Positions 59,601-63,352 of a DNA stretch of 64,000 nucleotides are shown here, piece by piece. The DNA lies in the NCBI GenBank assembly GCA_963931865.1, contig OZ007507.1, positions 9,376,689 through 9,440,688 of the forward strand, in the 5' to 3' direction. The notes under the pieces are model-generated. The model was not told the origin of the DNA. It ran no database searches and saw nothing but the letters and a program-made list of their open reading frames with translations. The position numbers were made by a program, and so were the translations under genes. The stretch is from Axinella damicornis (Eukaryota > Porifera > Demospongiae > Axinellida > Axinellidae). Each line of letters begins with the position of its first letter. Position 1 is the stretch's first letter.

Positions 59601-62600
59601 ACTTGATCTACAGCCTTCTTATGTAGAGTGCTGATCACGAACACATCTTTCCTGTCCTTCCACCATACAGCTGCAGTTGATTGGCGGTCGATGATGCAAA
59701 CCTGTACGAGCCTTGAGGCATGGATTTGTTGGGGGGGAATTAGAGCACTGGGAAATCCCTTACGATTAGTACGTACTGTGCCTGTACAATATATTCCCTT
59801 CTGTAGTAAGTCAATAAACAAGGTTGTGCTAGAATAGAAGTTATCGACATAGAGGAGGTGGTTCTTCCCTTCATACCTCTGTAATAGATCCTTCACCACT
59901 CTGCTAGCAACACCTTTGCGTTCAGGATCATTTGCAGCACCAGTATAATATACTTGTAGAGCCATGATGATCTTACCCATATTATAATTCACAAACAGCA
60001 ACTAGGAGTTCATAAATGATTGTGGGCTACTTTGACCACTGTTAGGATTCTATGTTAATTAACTTAAGGACAGCCTGAATCTCTCCAAATTGCTGAAATT
60101 GTCGTCTAAAATTTGCCCTGAAATAGCAAAAATGCCATTTTCAACCTTACATGTACAATGTACCTGCCTTATGGAGCATAGAGGACTCTACAATGGCTTA
60201 TTACAATAGCTTAGGTCTTAGGTTAGCCTCATTCCCAGGAGGCTAGGTTGGGAGGCGGTTTCTGTAGACAGTACCCAGCAAGTGCTGTAACAGCAACTCT
60301 TGATTTGGTACGTATATAAGTGCACTGTTGCATACCCTGCCTTCAAACTTTCCAACGCACTGTACTGTTGTTAGTGAAACTGCTGCTATCGACATATCAA
60401 AGCTGGGTCAGTAGGTGTCCTCCTGGCGTTGCTTTGGGTCAGTAGGTGTCTACCTGGCATTGCTGTACATGTATTCAGAGATTCTTGAGAGATGTAAACG
60501 AATTTCATTTTGCCATCAACTACCGGACCAATCTTCCTGCTCGTGGTTGATAAAAGCAGAGGATGTGTTTTCAACATCACTTGCTGATTGACTACCCAGA
60601 TACATGTGGTCCATGACGAACGGTATGCTCTGAAAGCATACAGACTTCCCAAATCCCGTAGGAAGGCTCACAAATACATCCTTCCCTGAAAAGAAGGCTC
60701 ATACTGCTTCCTTCTCAGTGGCGTAGGAAGTGCAGCGGCTGGAGCGGCCATGGCTGCTGCACTTTTTTGGCCCCACAAAATGCGCTTTACAACGCAACGG
60801 CAGAAACTGCACCTACTTCAATAATATGGTAATGGAAATGGCATCGTATAACCTCAGGGGGGAATGTTACAAGAATGGAAAGAGCTTATACATTGCAACT
60901 ATTAAAATTTCCTCCAAAATCTAAAATCGGTGTTCGCTAGGGAACTAATCATCTCTTGAGTCAGCTCTCTGTGAACACAAAATTCAAAGTTCAAAGTTCA
61001 TATAGAGCACGACCCATAGGGCATTGGCCAGTATAATAATACATGTACCGTACTCTCGCGAAAGTCCGCCCATGGGCGCTGCATTTTACTTTCTCACCAA
61101 ACAGGGGGGTGGGCGCTCTTTCGAGTGTTTCCGCATTCAACCTCGAAAGAGCACCCACCTTTGTTTACGTACACAAGTAGCAATAGCAGCGATCGAGCAG
61201 CAAGCGCACGTGAGTCAAAGCCCTCTCAGCACATCTACAATGCTGGAGTCACTAGCAACATCACCGCTCACCACGTTATCTTCGCTGCCGCCAAGCGCTG
61301 GCTGAGGTCCAGCGTGGAGGCCGCGGGGCCGTCATCAGCACAGGCAAGCCAGGCAACACACATGGACACCATACAGTGTAGATACGGATACACAGACTAA
61401 TAGAGACTTGCTGCAAGGACTTACCTCAGATACGCTGGAACATCTCACTAATGCGCTCCATCGCCTGTTACACGAGGCACGAGGCTATAGTGCGAGGGTG
61501 GGCGCTCATTCGAGTAAACTTTGACCCTATATAGAAAATTGAGCCAAAAGTGGGGGGTGGGCGCTCTTTGCGGAGTGGGCGGACTTTCGCGAGAGTACGG
61601 TATATGTACATACCATAGTCGCGTGTTATTAGGCGCATCTCACTTATAGGTGCATATTCGCTGTTAGGCGCAGGTTCAACTCTCGTCCCAGGTACTCGCT
61701 GTTAAGCGCTGCAGTCTTCTTCCAGAAACTCTGCCATTTTCGATTATACGGAGTGGAAAACAGCTATAATTCGAATTGAAGCGCACTTCCTATTCGAGGA
61801 ATGTCATCATTTTTATATTCGTTATTAGGCGCATCTCGCTTATAGGCGCATATTTCCTTCCTGTGGAGTTATAAGCGCATGCGCCTAATAACGCGCGACT
61901 ACGGTATATGAATAGACAAACACAACCGAGCTCAATATAAAGCAAAACATGACCTCATTAGTCCCCACCAGAGAGACCGAGAAAAAGGCACACATTCGCC
62001 ATCTTGCACAGTAGTTACACAAACACACACGCACAACTTACACACAGGACAACGACATACAACACAGAATTACGAAGCCAAAGTGGTTCCGAATCAACAC
62101 TTCAATACTTCATTATTTTACGGATTTGCCATTGTTCTCGAGACAAAGGAGTCCTGTTGTAGTGGACGTACAAACCTCTGAGCCCAAGAATACTCGCTCT
62201 GTCCAAAGTGCAGGCATGTAGGTTACCCTGAACATAGGAATAATCCGAAGATAGAGCCCCGATGCTGTAGCACCAGAGAATTTGATAAGTCCAGAGTGAA
62301 GTAGAGTACTCACTCTGTTTCACGCTCAAAACAACCAGACCGGGCACGGAGTTCCTGGCATGTAGGGAGCCCTGAACATGAAAATAATCCAAGGGGATAG
62401 AGCCCTCACCGTTTGTTCACCCTATGCTGTATACTGACTCTTAGTCCCTGTCTTGAGCCTCACGGTCTCTGGCAGCTCAGGAGCTCTCACCTCCCTCACC
62501 TCGTCTGCCGGATTCCCAACTGGTCTCTTTTAACTCAGGAGCTCACCCCCACTCGCATCGTCAGTGATTTTTTTTTTTTGACGGAAGTGTAGTAGAGTAC

Positions 62601-63352
62601 TCGCTCTGTTTCACGCTCGAAACAACCAGACTCTCCTTCACCTTGTTCGCCCTATGCTGTAGACTGACTCCTAGTCTCTGTCAGCTCAAGAGCTCTCACC
62701 TCCCTCACCTCACATGGGCAGTTACGCATGCGCTCTAGATGCGTGCGCATTTGTATCCTTCAAGGTGTTAGTTTGAGTTTCTCAGCAGCTGTCACTGTCA
62801 AGTAAGCCAGTTCTTTGTACAGTTGTAACGTAGTAACCAGCTGCAATGAGCGGCCCTACGTGTAGTTCAGCTATAGACCTAGGCAGCTTACCTGCTGAAG
62901 CCAATCAGCCTCGAACGTTTGAATTCCCGAAGAGAAGCTTCGGAAAGAAAGTGGTGTTTAATCGGACTTTTCAGCCTTCATGGTTTGAGAAATGGCCTTG
63001 GCACTGTGAAGCTCTCTTTGGAAGTTTTTGCCAACTGATTCATTCATGTGGTGTGTTGTGTACATTGTCTATATTTATATCTTGCCTATATTTTGCTAAA
63101 AATGGCTCAAAAAACACATCCTCTCATGATCACGTTAGTGAGTAGCAAACTTTCATCACATGGGATTCTTGACTGCTTATTATACTTTTTTGCTGTTATA
63201 ATTGGCGGTTGCCTCCCTCTCTCCCTCTCCCTTCAGTTTGCTTCCCTGCTGGCTGCAGTTGGTTCCAGCGACAGTCTGTGGAGCAACCTCGTACTGCAGT
63301 TGCTGTCCCCACCCCCTCCCTCACTGCTCCCTCCACAGCACACTGAGGAACG
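28253..63352 (+). CDS. SMPD4: Sphingomyelin phosphodiesterase 4 (nSMase3), 18 exons, 3' end open
   Basis: Exons: 28253-28294, 30987-31073, 34867-35076, 44988-45093, 45787-45851, 46043-46345, 46675-46746, 46973-47115, 47341-47431, 47572-47675, 49814-49937, 50059-50098, 50248-50393, 50643-50782, 51178-51325, 51999-52181, 52855-52992, 63237-63352. Every junction keeps phase, giving ~752 residues; the human protein is ~830. SMPD4 is a membrane-anchored neutral sphingomyelinase of the ER/nuclear envelope that hydrolyses sphingomyelin to ceramide. Recognisable blocks in human order are DLHQFFPHLLSNIFGF, SPGGDLFHLIARL, FEYYFIHFAYFLI, ILVEFWLNQN, NEEHLLLLRRLMKQLHYF, QKRLYHFLRYSF, LELWLTYIQPWRY, FRVAKVFAQPGL, SWLGSLWRGL, YLGDPLLQPIRSFE and FASLLAAVGSSDSLW. 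Exon 1 (MLSALQGRSASPNV) is short and least certain. The C-terminal membrane segment is not in view. Introns after exons 3 and 17 are ~9.9 and 10.2 kb and full of mobile DNA. Confidence 0.87.
28422..28475. repeat. Short hairpin (CTAGCCCCTCG / CGAAGGGCTAG)
   Basis: GGACTAGCCCCTCGAATTTC and GAAAGCGAAGGGCTAGC form an imperfect hairpin in SMPD4 intron 1. The CTAGCCCCTC word links it to the 12.8- and 13.7-kb elements. Confidence 0.6.
28731..28855. repeat. Near-perfect 125-bp palindrome
   Basis: CCTTTGATGTACCGCGGAGG at the left pairs with its complement at the right, and GGTTATCCTCTGCTATGA with TCATAGCAGAGGATAAC at the centre. The loop is essentially absent. It lies in SMPD4 intron 1. Confidence 0.92.
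28937..29065. repeat. 129-bp inverted repeat with AGGTTATGCGxTTTATCTTC arms
   Basis: GGATCTACTA, GAGGTTATGCGGTTTATCTTCC and GGGAAAGT are answered in reverse at the right. The centre GCCTCGGCTTCGCCTCGGC is itself palindromic. It shares plan and GATAAATCG words with the neighbouring palindrome, so the two are probably one family. Confidence 0.85.
30818..30926. mobile_element. Hairpin element, GCCTCATTCCCAGGCCTCC arms
   Basis: CTAGCCTCATTCCCAGGCCTCC then CCCAGCTTTTG at the left; CAAAAGCTGGGTGTGGAGG then CCTGGGAACGAGGCTAC at the right. It is about 109 bp. A sister copy is at 35219-35334. Confidence 0.88.
31370..31650. mobile_element. MITE copy 1, CCGTAGTCxCGCGTTATTAGG ends
   Basis: The element is flanked by TA on both sides. 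Ends are CCGTAGTCTCGCGTTATTAG and the inverted CTAATAACGCGCGACTACGG. Inside are repeated GCGCCTATAA words and a block GAAAATGGCAGAGTTTCTGG. It is 281 bp, interior orientation opposite to the other two copies. Confidence 0.92.
31731..32114. mobile_element. Element bounded by CCCAGGCCATTC / GAATGGCCTGGG
   Basis: CCCAGGCCATTCTCACTGCC and CAGTATTTGATCGCTT at the left return inverted at 32060-32110 (AAGCGATCAAATACTGGCAG, GGAATGGCCTGGGAA). Second arm words ACACATGGGGGAGCGGTGCC and GGGCACCGCCCCCCTGAC add an inner inverted pair. It is about 380 bp, in SMPD4 intron 2. Confidence 0.75.
32693..33236 (+). CDS. Coding-like exons inside the 32.4-34.2 kb element, family unknown
   Basis: An ATG at 32693 opens MANTYTVSSVVERQDDF, which continues into an Asp-rich stretch and stops at 32894. 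Alternatively an ATG at 32869 reads MEDEDTRGDREMDTLLPYSP to a good donor (CTCGA|GTAAGT) at 32956. A second exon-like block starts after TCTGTAG at 33064, reads LGKEHCEQYSPAPPPRGSP, and ends before GTACGTAA at about 33234. The phases of these blocks do not join cleanly, so either I have the wrong borders or the gene is decayed. Nothing resembles a transposase. The position inside intact terminal repeats suggests captured cargo or the remnant of an accessory gene. Confidence 0.35.
33318..33337. repeat. Poly-G tract
   Basis: About twenty consecutive G bases inside the 1.84-kb element. Confidence 0.95.
34620..34865. repeat. CA-rich microsatellite cluster
   Basis: Interrupted (CA)n with CACTCACTCACACTCTC units repeated several times, running up to the acceptor of SMPD4 exon 3. 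Confidence 0.95.
35219..35334. mobile_element. Hairpin element, sister of 30818-30926
   Basis: TTGTTCCCAGGCCTCCACAC then CCCAGCTTTTGTCGCTTG at the left; GTGACAAAAGCTGGGCATGG then GGCCTGGAAACGAGACTAG at the right. It shares the AGCTTTTGxCG inner arm with the 30.8-kb copy. Confidence 0.85.
35340..36665. mobile_element. Foldback element with 44-bp repeat array
   Basis: Left part: CTTGTTTCCCATGGCCGTCT, CGGTGGACTGGACTCGGGA, then CACAGAAAGTTGCGCTCGTC. The inverted copy at 36225-36310 reads GAGCGCAACTTTCTGTGAG...GACGGCCGTTTCCCATGG. Outside the right arm, 36300-36660 is an array of about eight units of ~44 bp (CCCAAGGTGGTATTTTCCAG then GTGACATGCTGGGAATAC). A shorter relative of the array occurs at 35505-35625. 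The ~500-bp interior has no recognised gene. It shares GGACTGGACT with the 16.3-kb foldback element. Confidence 0.82.
36800..37188 (-). pseudogene. Zinc-knuckle end of a SWIM-type transposon protein
   Basis: The minus strand reads a Pro-rich stretch (TPPPGAVSAQVQPVHTMERR), then FLNNHIKKCYGCSREFSRK, then PAPHNLVIRHQDY. A TGA stands where an Arg codon (CGA) would be expected, followed in frame by EYYMYHDGRKRTTPRKQNTY. The CxGC...PPxxLVxRHxExRE pattern is, from memory, the C-terminal module of SWIM-finger transposon proteins of sponges and cnidarians. It therefore belongs with the SWIM block at 37868-38346. The RecQ-like exon abuts it at about 37190. Confidence 0.5.
37190..37600 (-). pseudogene. 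RecQ-like helicase N-terminal fragment
   Basis: The exon at about 37357-37190 reads SQDDIENMLYGLASRYYGIT, SLHEFQLAASTRAIRGSD and IIIQPTGKGKSLCYQL. The LHEFQ region is the RecQ family Q-motif (motif 0) and QPTGKGKSLCYQ is helicase motif I (Walker A). The sequence then departs from any helicase. A preceding block (37566-37372, ELNLSSEEMESFMTS... ILRRSTT) may be an upstream exon. Walker A is intact but motifs Ia-VI are absent nearby. Confidence 0.6.
37868..38350 (-). pseudogene. SWIM zinc-finger transposon-type protein, frameshifted
   Basis: YLPDSYLKSIWQK is followed, after a frameshift near 38280, by EANPSSASITPGN, NKPHVVIPGTGGSF and ICDCLGYSSSKLCAHSVLVAE, then FLAWYMYKRQKH and LVDSGKPQGTGQKGGKTPRR. 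CDC...CAH is a SWIM zinc finger (CxC...CxH). SWIM fingers occur in MuDR-type transposases, and in a family of uncharacterised mobile-element proteins that end in a CxGC module like the one at 36.9-37.1 kb. The gap between the two parts holds the RecQ-like fragment. Confidence 0.6.
38380..39660 (-). other. Minus-strand coding-like blocks, unrecognised
   Basis: Three blocks may be upstream exons of the SWIM-finger gene or independent debris. 39648-39515 follows a TCTTTGCAG acceptor and reads LCLKEQFIKGKEYWQASDCS to a stop. About 39168-38962 reads GNPGNLRKLDALVSEIDASC then a basic tail RRRRIKKD. 38609-38370 is of low complexity. I could not link them in phase. Confidence 0.3.
39700..40631 (-). 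pseudogene. DIRS-like reverse transcriptase, truncated and frameshifted
   Basis: The 5' block (40631-40258) carries LKPVSWRSELLNHPDQEFV and GIAEGFRIGYDASKA, the region preceding RT in DIRS-type elements. After a frameshift near 40255 come SPFGVIPKKNRPNRWRLIIN, LLAKMDIKQVYRNVPV with the first catalytic Asp, and ALPFGLRSAPLIFTALADAL. The frame ends at RQR, next to a donor-like GTGAGC, just before the expected Y-x-DD box, which is absent. No tyrosine recombinase or RNase H follows. This is a dead element in SMPD4 intron 3. Confidence 0.75.
41795..42115. repeat. TG-rich minisatellite inside the Gag remnant
   Basis: Imperfect units of TGAATGTGTGTATGCAAGTG and GCCAGAGTAGGTGCG repeat across ~320 bp. 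It keeps open frames by chance and separates two Gag blocks. Confidence 0.9.
42330..42770. repeat. ~75-bp tandem repeat (CTTGGGGCCAACTGCACCCC)
   Basis: Copies of CTTGGGGCCAACTGCACCCC start at 42586, 42661 and 42737, with degenerate ones near 42331 and 42412. Each continues GACTTGCCTGGCTCTGC. It lies within the Gag-coding frame. Confidence 0.88.
43295..43350. mobile_element. Hairpin-element end (CTAGTCTCGTGCCCAGACCC)
   Basis: CTAGTCTCGTGCCCAGACCC then CGCACGTGCGAG and GAGGGTCTGG. Related ends lie at 44009-44075 and 44350-44408, so one larger element may span 43295-44075 or 44031-44408. Confidence 0.65.
43505..43879 (+). pseudogene. RecQ-like helicase fragment with degenerate Walker A
   Basis: The + strand reads ALGYDEPTEEQMHILRAFI, the Q-motif region of RecQ-like proteins. 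After a frameshift near 43600 it reads LPTGSGQYIFICAMLPYCQ. Motif I should be TGxGKS; here Lys-Ser is Gln-Tyr, so ATP binding would be lost. The frame continues to a stop at 43876 without helicase motifs. The surrounding hairpin-element ends suggest it was carried by or caught between mobile elements. Confidence 0.55.
44350..44408. repeat. GC-rich palindrome (CTGGGCACGAGACTAC ends)
   Basis: CTGGGCACGAGACTACTCCC, then CCCGGGGGCCGGCGGGGGTG, then GGGTCTGGGCACGAGACTAC. The terminus is repeated directly and the centre folds on itself. Confidence 0.6.
44700..44727. repeat. Poly-C tract, 28 bases
   Basis: Uninterrupted C run in SMPD4 intron 3. Confidence 0.95.
45214..45552. repeat. 66-bp tandem repeat, five copies
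   Basis: Units begin GCAGTGTGTTACCCTCCAG and contain GGGGAGAAGGGG, then TTCGGCTCACACAACACC. Five copies at a 66-bp spacing stay open in three frames because 66 is divisible by three, which makes long but spurious ORFs. It lies between SMPD4 exons 4 and 5. Confidence 0.93.
45886..46020. repeat. TG-rich microsatellite
   Basis: GTGTGTGTAGGTGGATGTGT-type units and a pure TG run, immediately before the acceptor of SMPD4 exon 6. Confidence 0.9.
47759..48330. repeat. Degenerate array of TTCGTGAACTCTGA/TTTGCGAACTCTG words
   Basis: Dozens of related 12-24 bp words (TTTGCGAACTCTGTGAA, TTCGTGAACTCTGA, GGTCTGCGAATGCAGCGT) fill the stretch in one orientation. A ~95-bp block starting CATAGTCTCGxTACCAGGCT is duplicated at 47759 and 48086. 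On the minus strand it reads repeats such as EFANAxxxEFTNA, but I see no start or conserved domain. It lies in SMPD4 intron 10. Confidence 0.8.
48640..49746. repeat. Tandem duplication of ~590-bp unit with internal sub-repeats
   Basis: Two long copies (about 48690-49285 and 49284-49746) share CGTAAATAATGTAATTAACT, GAAGATTCTGACTACACC, CTCACCTTGGTGGTGGAG, TGTAATAATGTCTTGTCTTCC (TGTAACAATG in copy 2) and GCGATCGACTGAGCGTG. Within each, GAAGATTCTGACCACAxGGC is a diverged second version of an earlier block. CTACCAGGAGTGCGGTTGCC ends both. A GTGCCGCGTAATG word is also repeated at 48641 and 48691. It lies in SMPD4 intron 10 and has no recognised coding content. Confidence 0.85.
50529..50600. repeat. 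(CA)n microsatellite
   Basis: About 36 uninterrupted CA dinucleotides, 43 bases before SMPD4 exon 14. Confidence 0.97.
50905..50952. mobile_element. Minimal hairpin element (GCCTCATTCCCAGGCTGTGTGG)
   Basis: GTGGCCTCATTCCCAGGC and GCCTGGGAACGAGGCTAT lie back to back around a five-base loop. It is the shortest member of the family and the one that most resembles the satellite unit at 25.5 kb. Confidence 0.8.
52514..52813. mobile_element. MITE copy 2, CCGTAGTCGCGCGTTATTAGG ends
   Basis: Flanked by TA on each side, 300 bp. It shares with copies 1 and 3 the terminal repeats, GGCGCATATTCGCTGTTA, TCAACTCTCGTCCCAGGTAC and GCCATTTTCGAT blocks. It carries a small insertion (TACAATGT) in the first repeat. 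It lies in SMPD4 intron 16. Confidence 0.93.
53690..54480 (-). pseudogene. RING-type zinc-finger protein fragment, frameshifted
   Basis: The minus strand reads GHIPRKISAACSQFLADQLS and EYEIVTQISVLLNESS, then after a frameshift near 54262 VCGKLLDSKSNPLLDNLS and KVLAANRGLYIKLAGKC, an acidic linker, and MRQLFQCVVC. A TAG follows, and beyond it in frame SHRCGRIVGCQHCVNSWLEN and STCPHCASVIGTYF. The CxxC...CGR..GCxxC...CPxC spacing is RING or U-box-like. The single TAG and one frameshift make it non-functional as read. It sits in the 10-kb SMPD4 intron 17, against the direction of that gene. Confidence 0.5.
54548..54703 (+). other. Exon-like open block ending in a stop, unrecognised
   Basis: After a CACGGCAG acceptor-like sequence, 51 codons read FLFYTHIPEVFVDVVPRTQL through ITAYRHQIFTREIPYALE to a TGA. 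Composition is protein-like, but I know no match. It is not part of SMPD4, whose next homologous exon is at 63237. Confidence 0.25.
54728..54824. mobile_element. Truncated MITE, right end GGCCATACGG|TA
   Basis: CCAAATTTTAATCCGCCAAA and CCCGCCGAATTTTCTGGCC match the subterminal and terminal parts of the 12231-12668 element. The left end is missing. Confidence 0.65.
54986..55126. repeat. 35-bp tandem repeat, about four copies
   Basis: Units of GGAATATCTTGCTCTGCAGG then AAATGAGGGTGGGTT; the last copies diverge. Confidence 0.9.
55215..55429 (-). pseudogene. Chromo/Tudor-knot-like domain fragment
   Basis: LPRSARTRNPKPEDKLYDIE and AVERDDAGRTYY are followed, after a one-base shift near 55295, by KVHYIGYGDEHIEWKDKDEI. 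The VHYxGYgxExxEWxDxDEI pattern is that of chromo-barrel or Tudor-knot domains, which also occur in transposon proteins. No flanking gene is recognised. Confidence 0.45.
55430..57180. other. No gene recognised (SMPD4 intron 17)
   Basis: Contents are an AT-rich microsatellite (55896-55938), a GC-rich palindromic word GCCGAGCGCCTTAGCGCGAGGC (55842-55863, written here in part), and a direct duplication of about 54 bp at 56886-56993 (GCTATGGGTCTATGCGATAG). Long frames across the duplication are by chance. Confidence 0.5.
56886..56993. repeat. Direct duplication, two ~54-bp copies
   Basis: GCTATGGGTCTATGCGATAG to CACAGAGCTTTCGGCTACTA occurs twice in immediate succession with almost no differences, indicating a recent event. 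Confidence 0.92.
57196..58666. mobile_element. 1.47-kb inverted-repeat element carrying one ORF
   Basis: The left end reads ATGCGCCTCTCAATTGTATG then CCCCACCTC and CCTGGGG, then GGTGGGGGTTTGCCCT. The right end is the inverted counterpart (AGGGCAAATCCCCACCTCG ... GTGGGGCATACAATTGATAG then GCGCAT). Terminal repeats are about 65-70 bp and imperfect. A further hairpin (CCACCAATGCCCCACATTTC / GTGGGGCATTGGTGGGG) lies just inside the left end. The only gene is the 287-codon ORF below. I could not define a target-site duplication with confidence. Confidence 0.7.
57662..58525 (-). CDS. Intact 287-residue coiled-coil protein inside the inverted-repeat element
   Basis: The ORF is single-exon and uninterrupted, unlike nearly all other mobile-element ORFs here. 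I take the Met at 58525 (MDCQAANAKEVLVQLGERNR) as start; the frame stays open upstream only because it runs into the terminal repeat. Residues 1-95 look globular (LLTEVRRTFADQL, SITLQIRDISWGGVFVDFFG). Residues ~100-135 hold a basic Lys/Arg-rich stretch (FKKGKSRSKV, APKRPKLDED) that could be a nuclear signal. Residues ~135-205 form a strong charged coiled coil (RLSEIEENLERLSKHVRI, ELEREKALLEAKDKRAKRRK). The remainder is Ser/Pro-rich. No DDE, RT or recombinase motif is visible. It could be transposon-encoded DNA-binding protein or captured cargo; I do not know the family. Confidence 0.6.
   Translation of the reverse strand: MDCQAANAKEVLVQLGERNRVVKLLTDCSGVQSERDLLLTEVRRTFADQLSSSDSITLQIRDISWGGVFVDFFGETIDNRAVFKLVVEKVAEDGFVFKKGKSRSKVYGTETTSSEGAPKRPKLDEDMRKQRLSEIEENLERLSKHVRIKERRITQAEGVRNYKLCDDLLDDIGELRGKKRELEREKALLEAKDKRAKRRKLRASSSTSSVPLSSPTSPAPVTPNTPPVFTSPRSSGGYLSDSESESLQSHMRGNSTSGPESPLFRPSCPIIELSSEMSDCRESDQSF
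58944..59049. repeat. 106-bp near-perfect palindrome
   Basis: GGGATGTATCCGGTTTACAG then TCACTCGCACTCGGGCGC at the left; GCGCCCTCGTGCTCGTGAC then CTGTAAACCGGATACATCCC at the right. Centre CGGGCGCTTCGCGCCC. Confidence 0.92.
59053..60001 (-). pseudogene. piggyBac transposase, N-terminus missing, frameshifted
   Basis: The block at 60001-59420 has VYYTGAAND, LLYVDNFYSSTTLF (second catalytic Asp), GTVRTNRKG, WKDRKDVFVISTLH and DYNQNMGGVDLTDQ (third Asp), then KWWKKLFWRFVDM. A frameshift near 59415 moves reading to SNFPDSTINSHRL and the C-terminal cysteine-rich finger (YCPKCNVFLCLGECFELHH), ending at 59053. The N-terminal half with the first catalytic Asp is absent. The copy is inactive. It lies next to the ORF-bearing inverted-repeat element, but the two look unrelated. 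Confidence 0.85.
60002..60460. other. Spacer; no gene seen
   Basis: GCCTCATTCCCAGGAGGCTA at 60230-60250 is another end of the hairpin-element family. AGTAGGTGTC is duplicated at 60410 and 60440. Nothing else is recognised. Confidence 0.5.
60461..60712 (-). pseudogene. RecQ-like helicase fragment, Walker A intact
   Basis: The minus strand reads FFSGKDVFVSLPTGFGKSVC then FQSIPFVMDHMYLGSQ (motif I and following helix), then EQEDWSGS, a stop, and in another frame KMKFVYISQESL, which resembles the stretch before helicase motif II (kFVyxSPExL). Downstream sequence is broken by stops. It is the third RecQ-like N-terminal fragment in the window and closest in style to the 43.5-kb one. Confidence 0.65.
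61048..61600. mobile_element. 553-bp MITE, CCGTACTCTCGCGAAAGTCC ends
   Basis: Flanked by TA on both sides. Ends are CCGTACTCTCGCGAAAGTCC and the inverted GGACTTTCGCGAGAGTACGG. Subterminal GGGTGGGCGCTCTTTCGAGT is repeated in inverse. The interior holds no transposase. Copy 3 of the CCGTAGTC family begins 11 bp after its right TA. Confidence 0.93.
61613..61904. mobile_element. MITE copy 3, CCATAGTCGCGTGTTATTAGG ends
   Basis: 292 bp, TA on each side, same order and orientation of internal blocks as copy 2 (52.5 kb). Left end carries CCATAG instead of CCGTAG. The GCCATTTTCGATTATACGG and GTCATCATTTTTATATTCG differences show independent divergence. Confidence 0.92.
61905..62845. other. No gene seen; diverged direct repeats
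   Basis: GTAGAGTACTCxCTCTGTTTCACGCTC (in part: GTTTCACGCTC AAACAACCAGAC) occurs at 62301-62332 and 62592-62630, and the CCTATGCTGTA/GACTGACTC/GAGCTCTCACCTCCCTCACC block follows each. This indicates a ~290-bp duplication. A T-run lies at 62569-62579. Confidence 0.5.
62846..63010 (+). pseudogene. hAT-type TTF zinc-finger N-terminal fragment
   Basis: An ATG at 62846 opens MSGPTCSSAIDLGSLPAEA, then RTFEFPKRSFGKKVVFNRTF and QPSWFEKWPW. The FPKRxFGKKxxxNRxFQPSWFxKWPW pattern is the start of the TTF-type zinc finger that precedes hAT transposases and ZMYM-like proteins. After WPW the expected Cys-bearing part is replaced by unrelated sequence. It lies 230 bp before SMPD4 exon 18. Confidence 0.65.
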
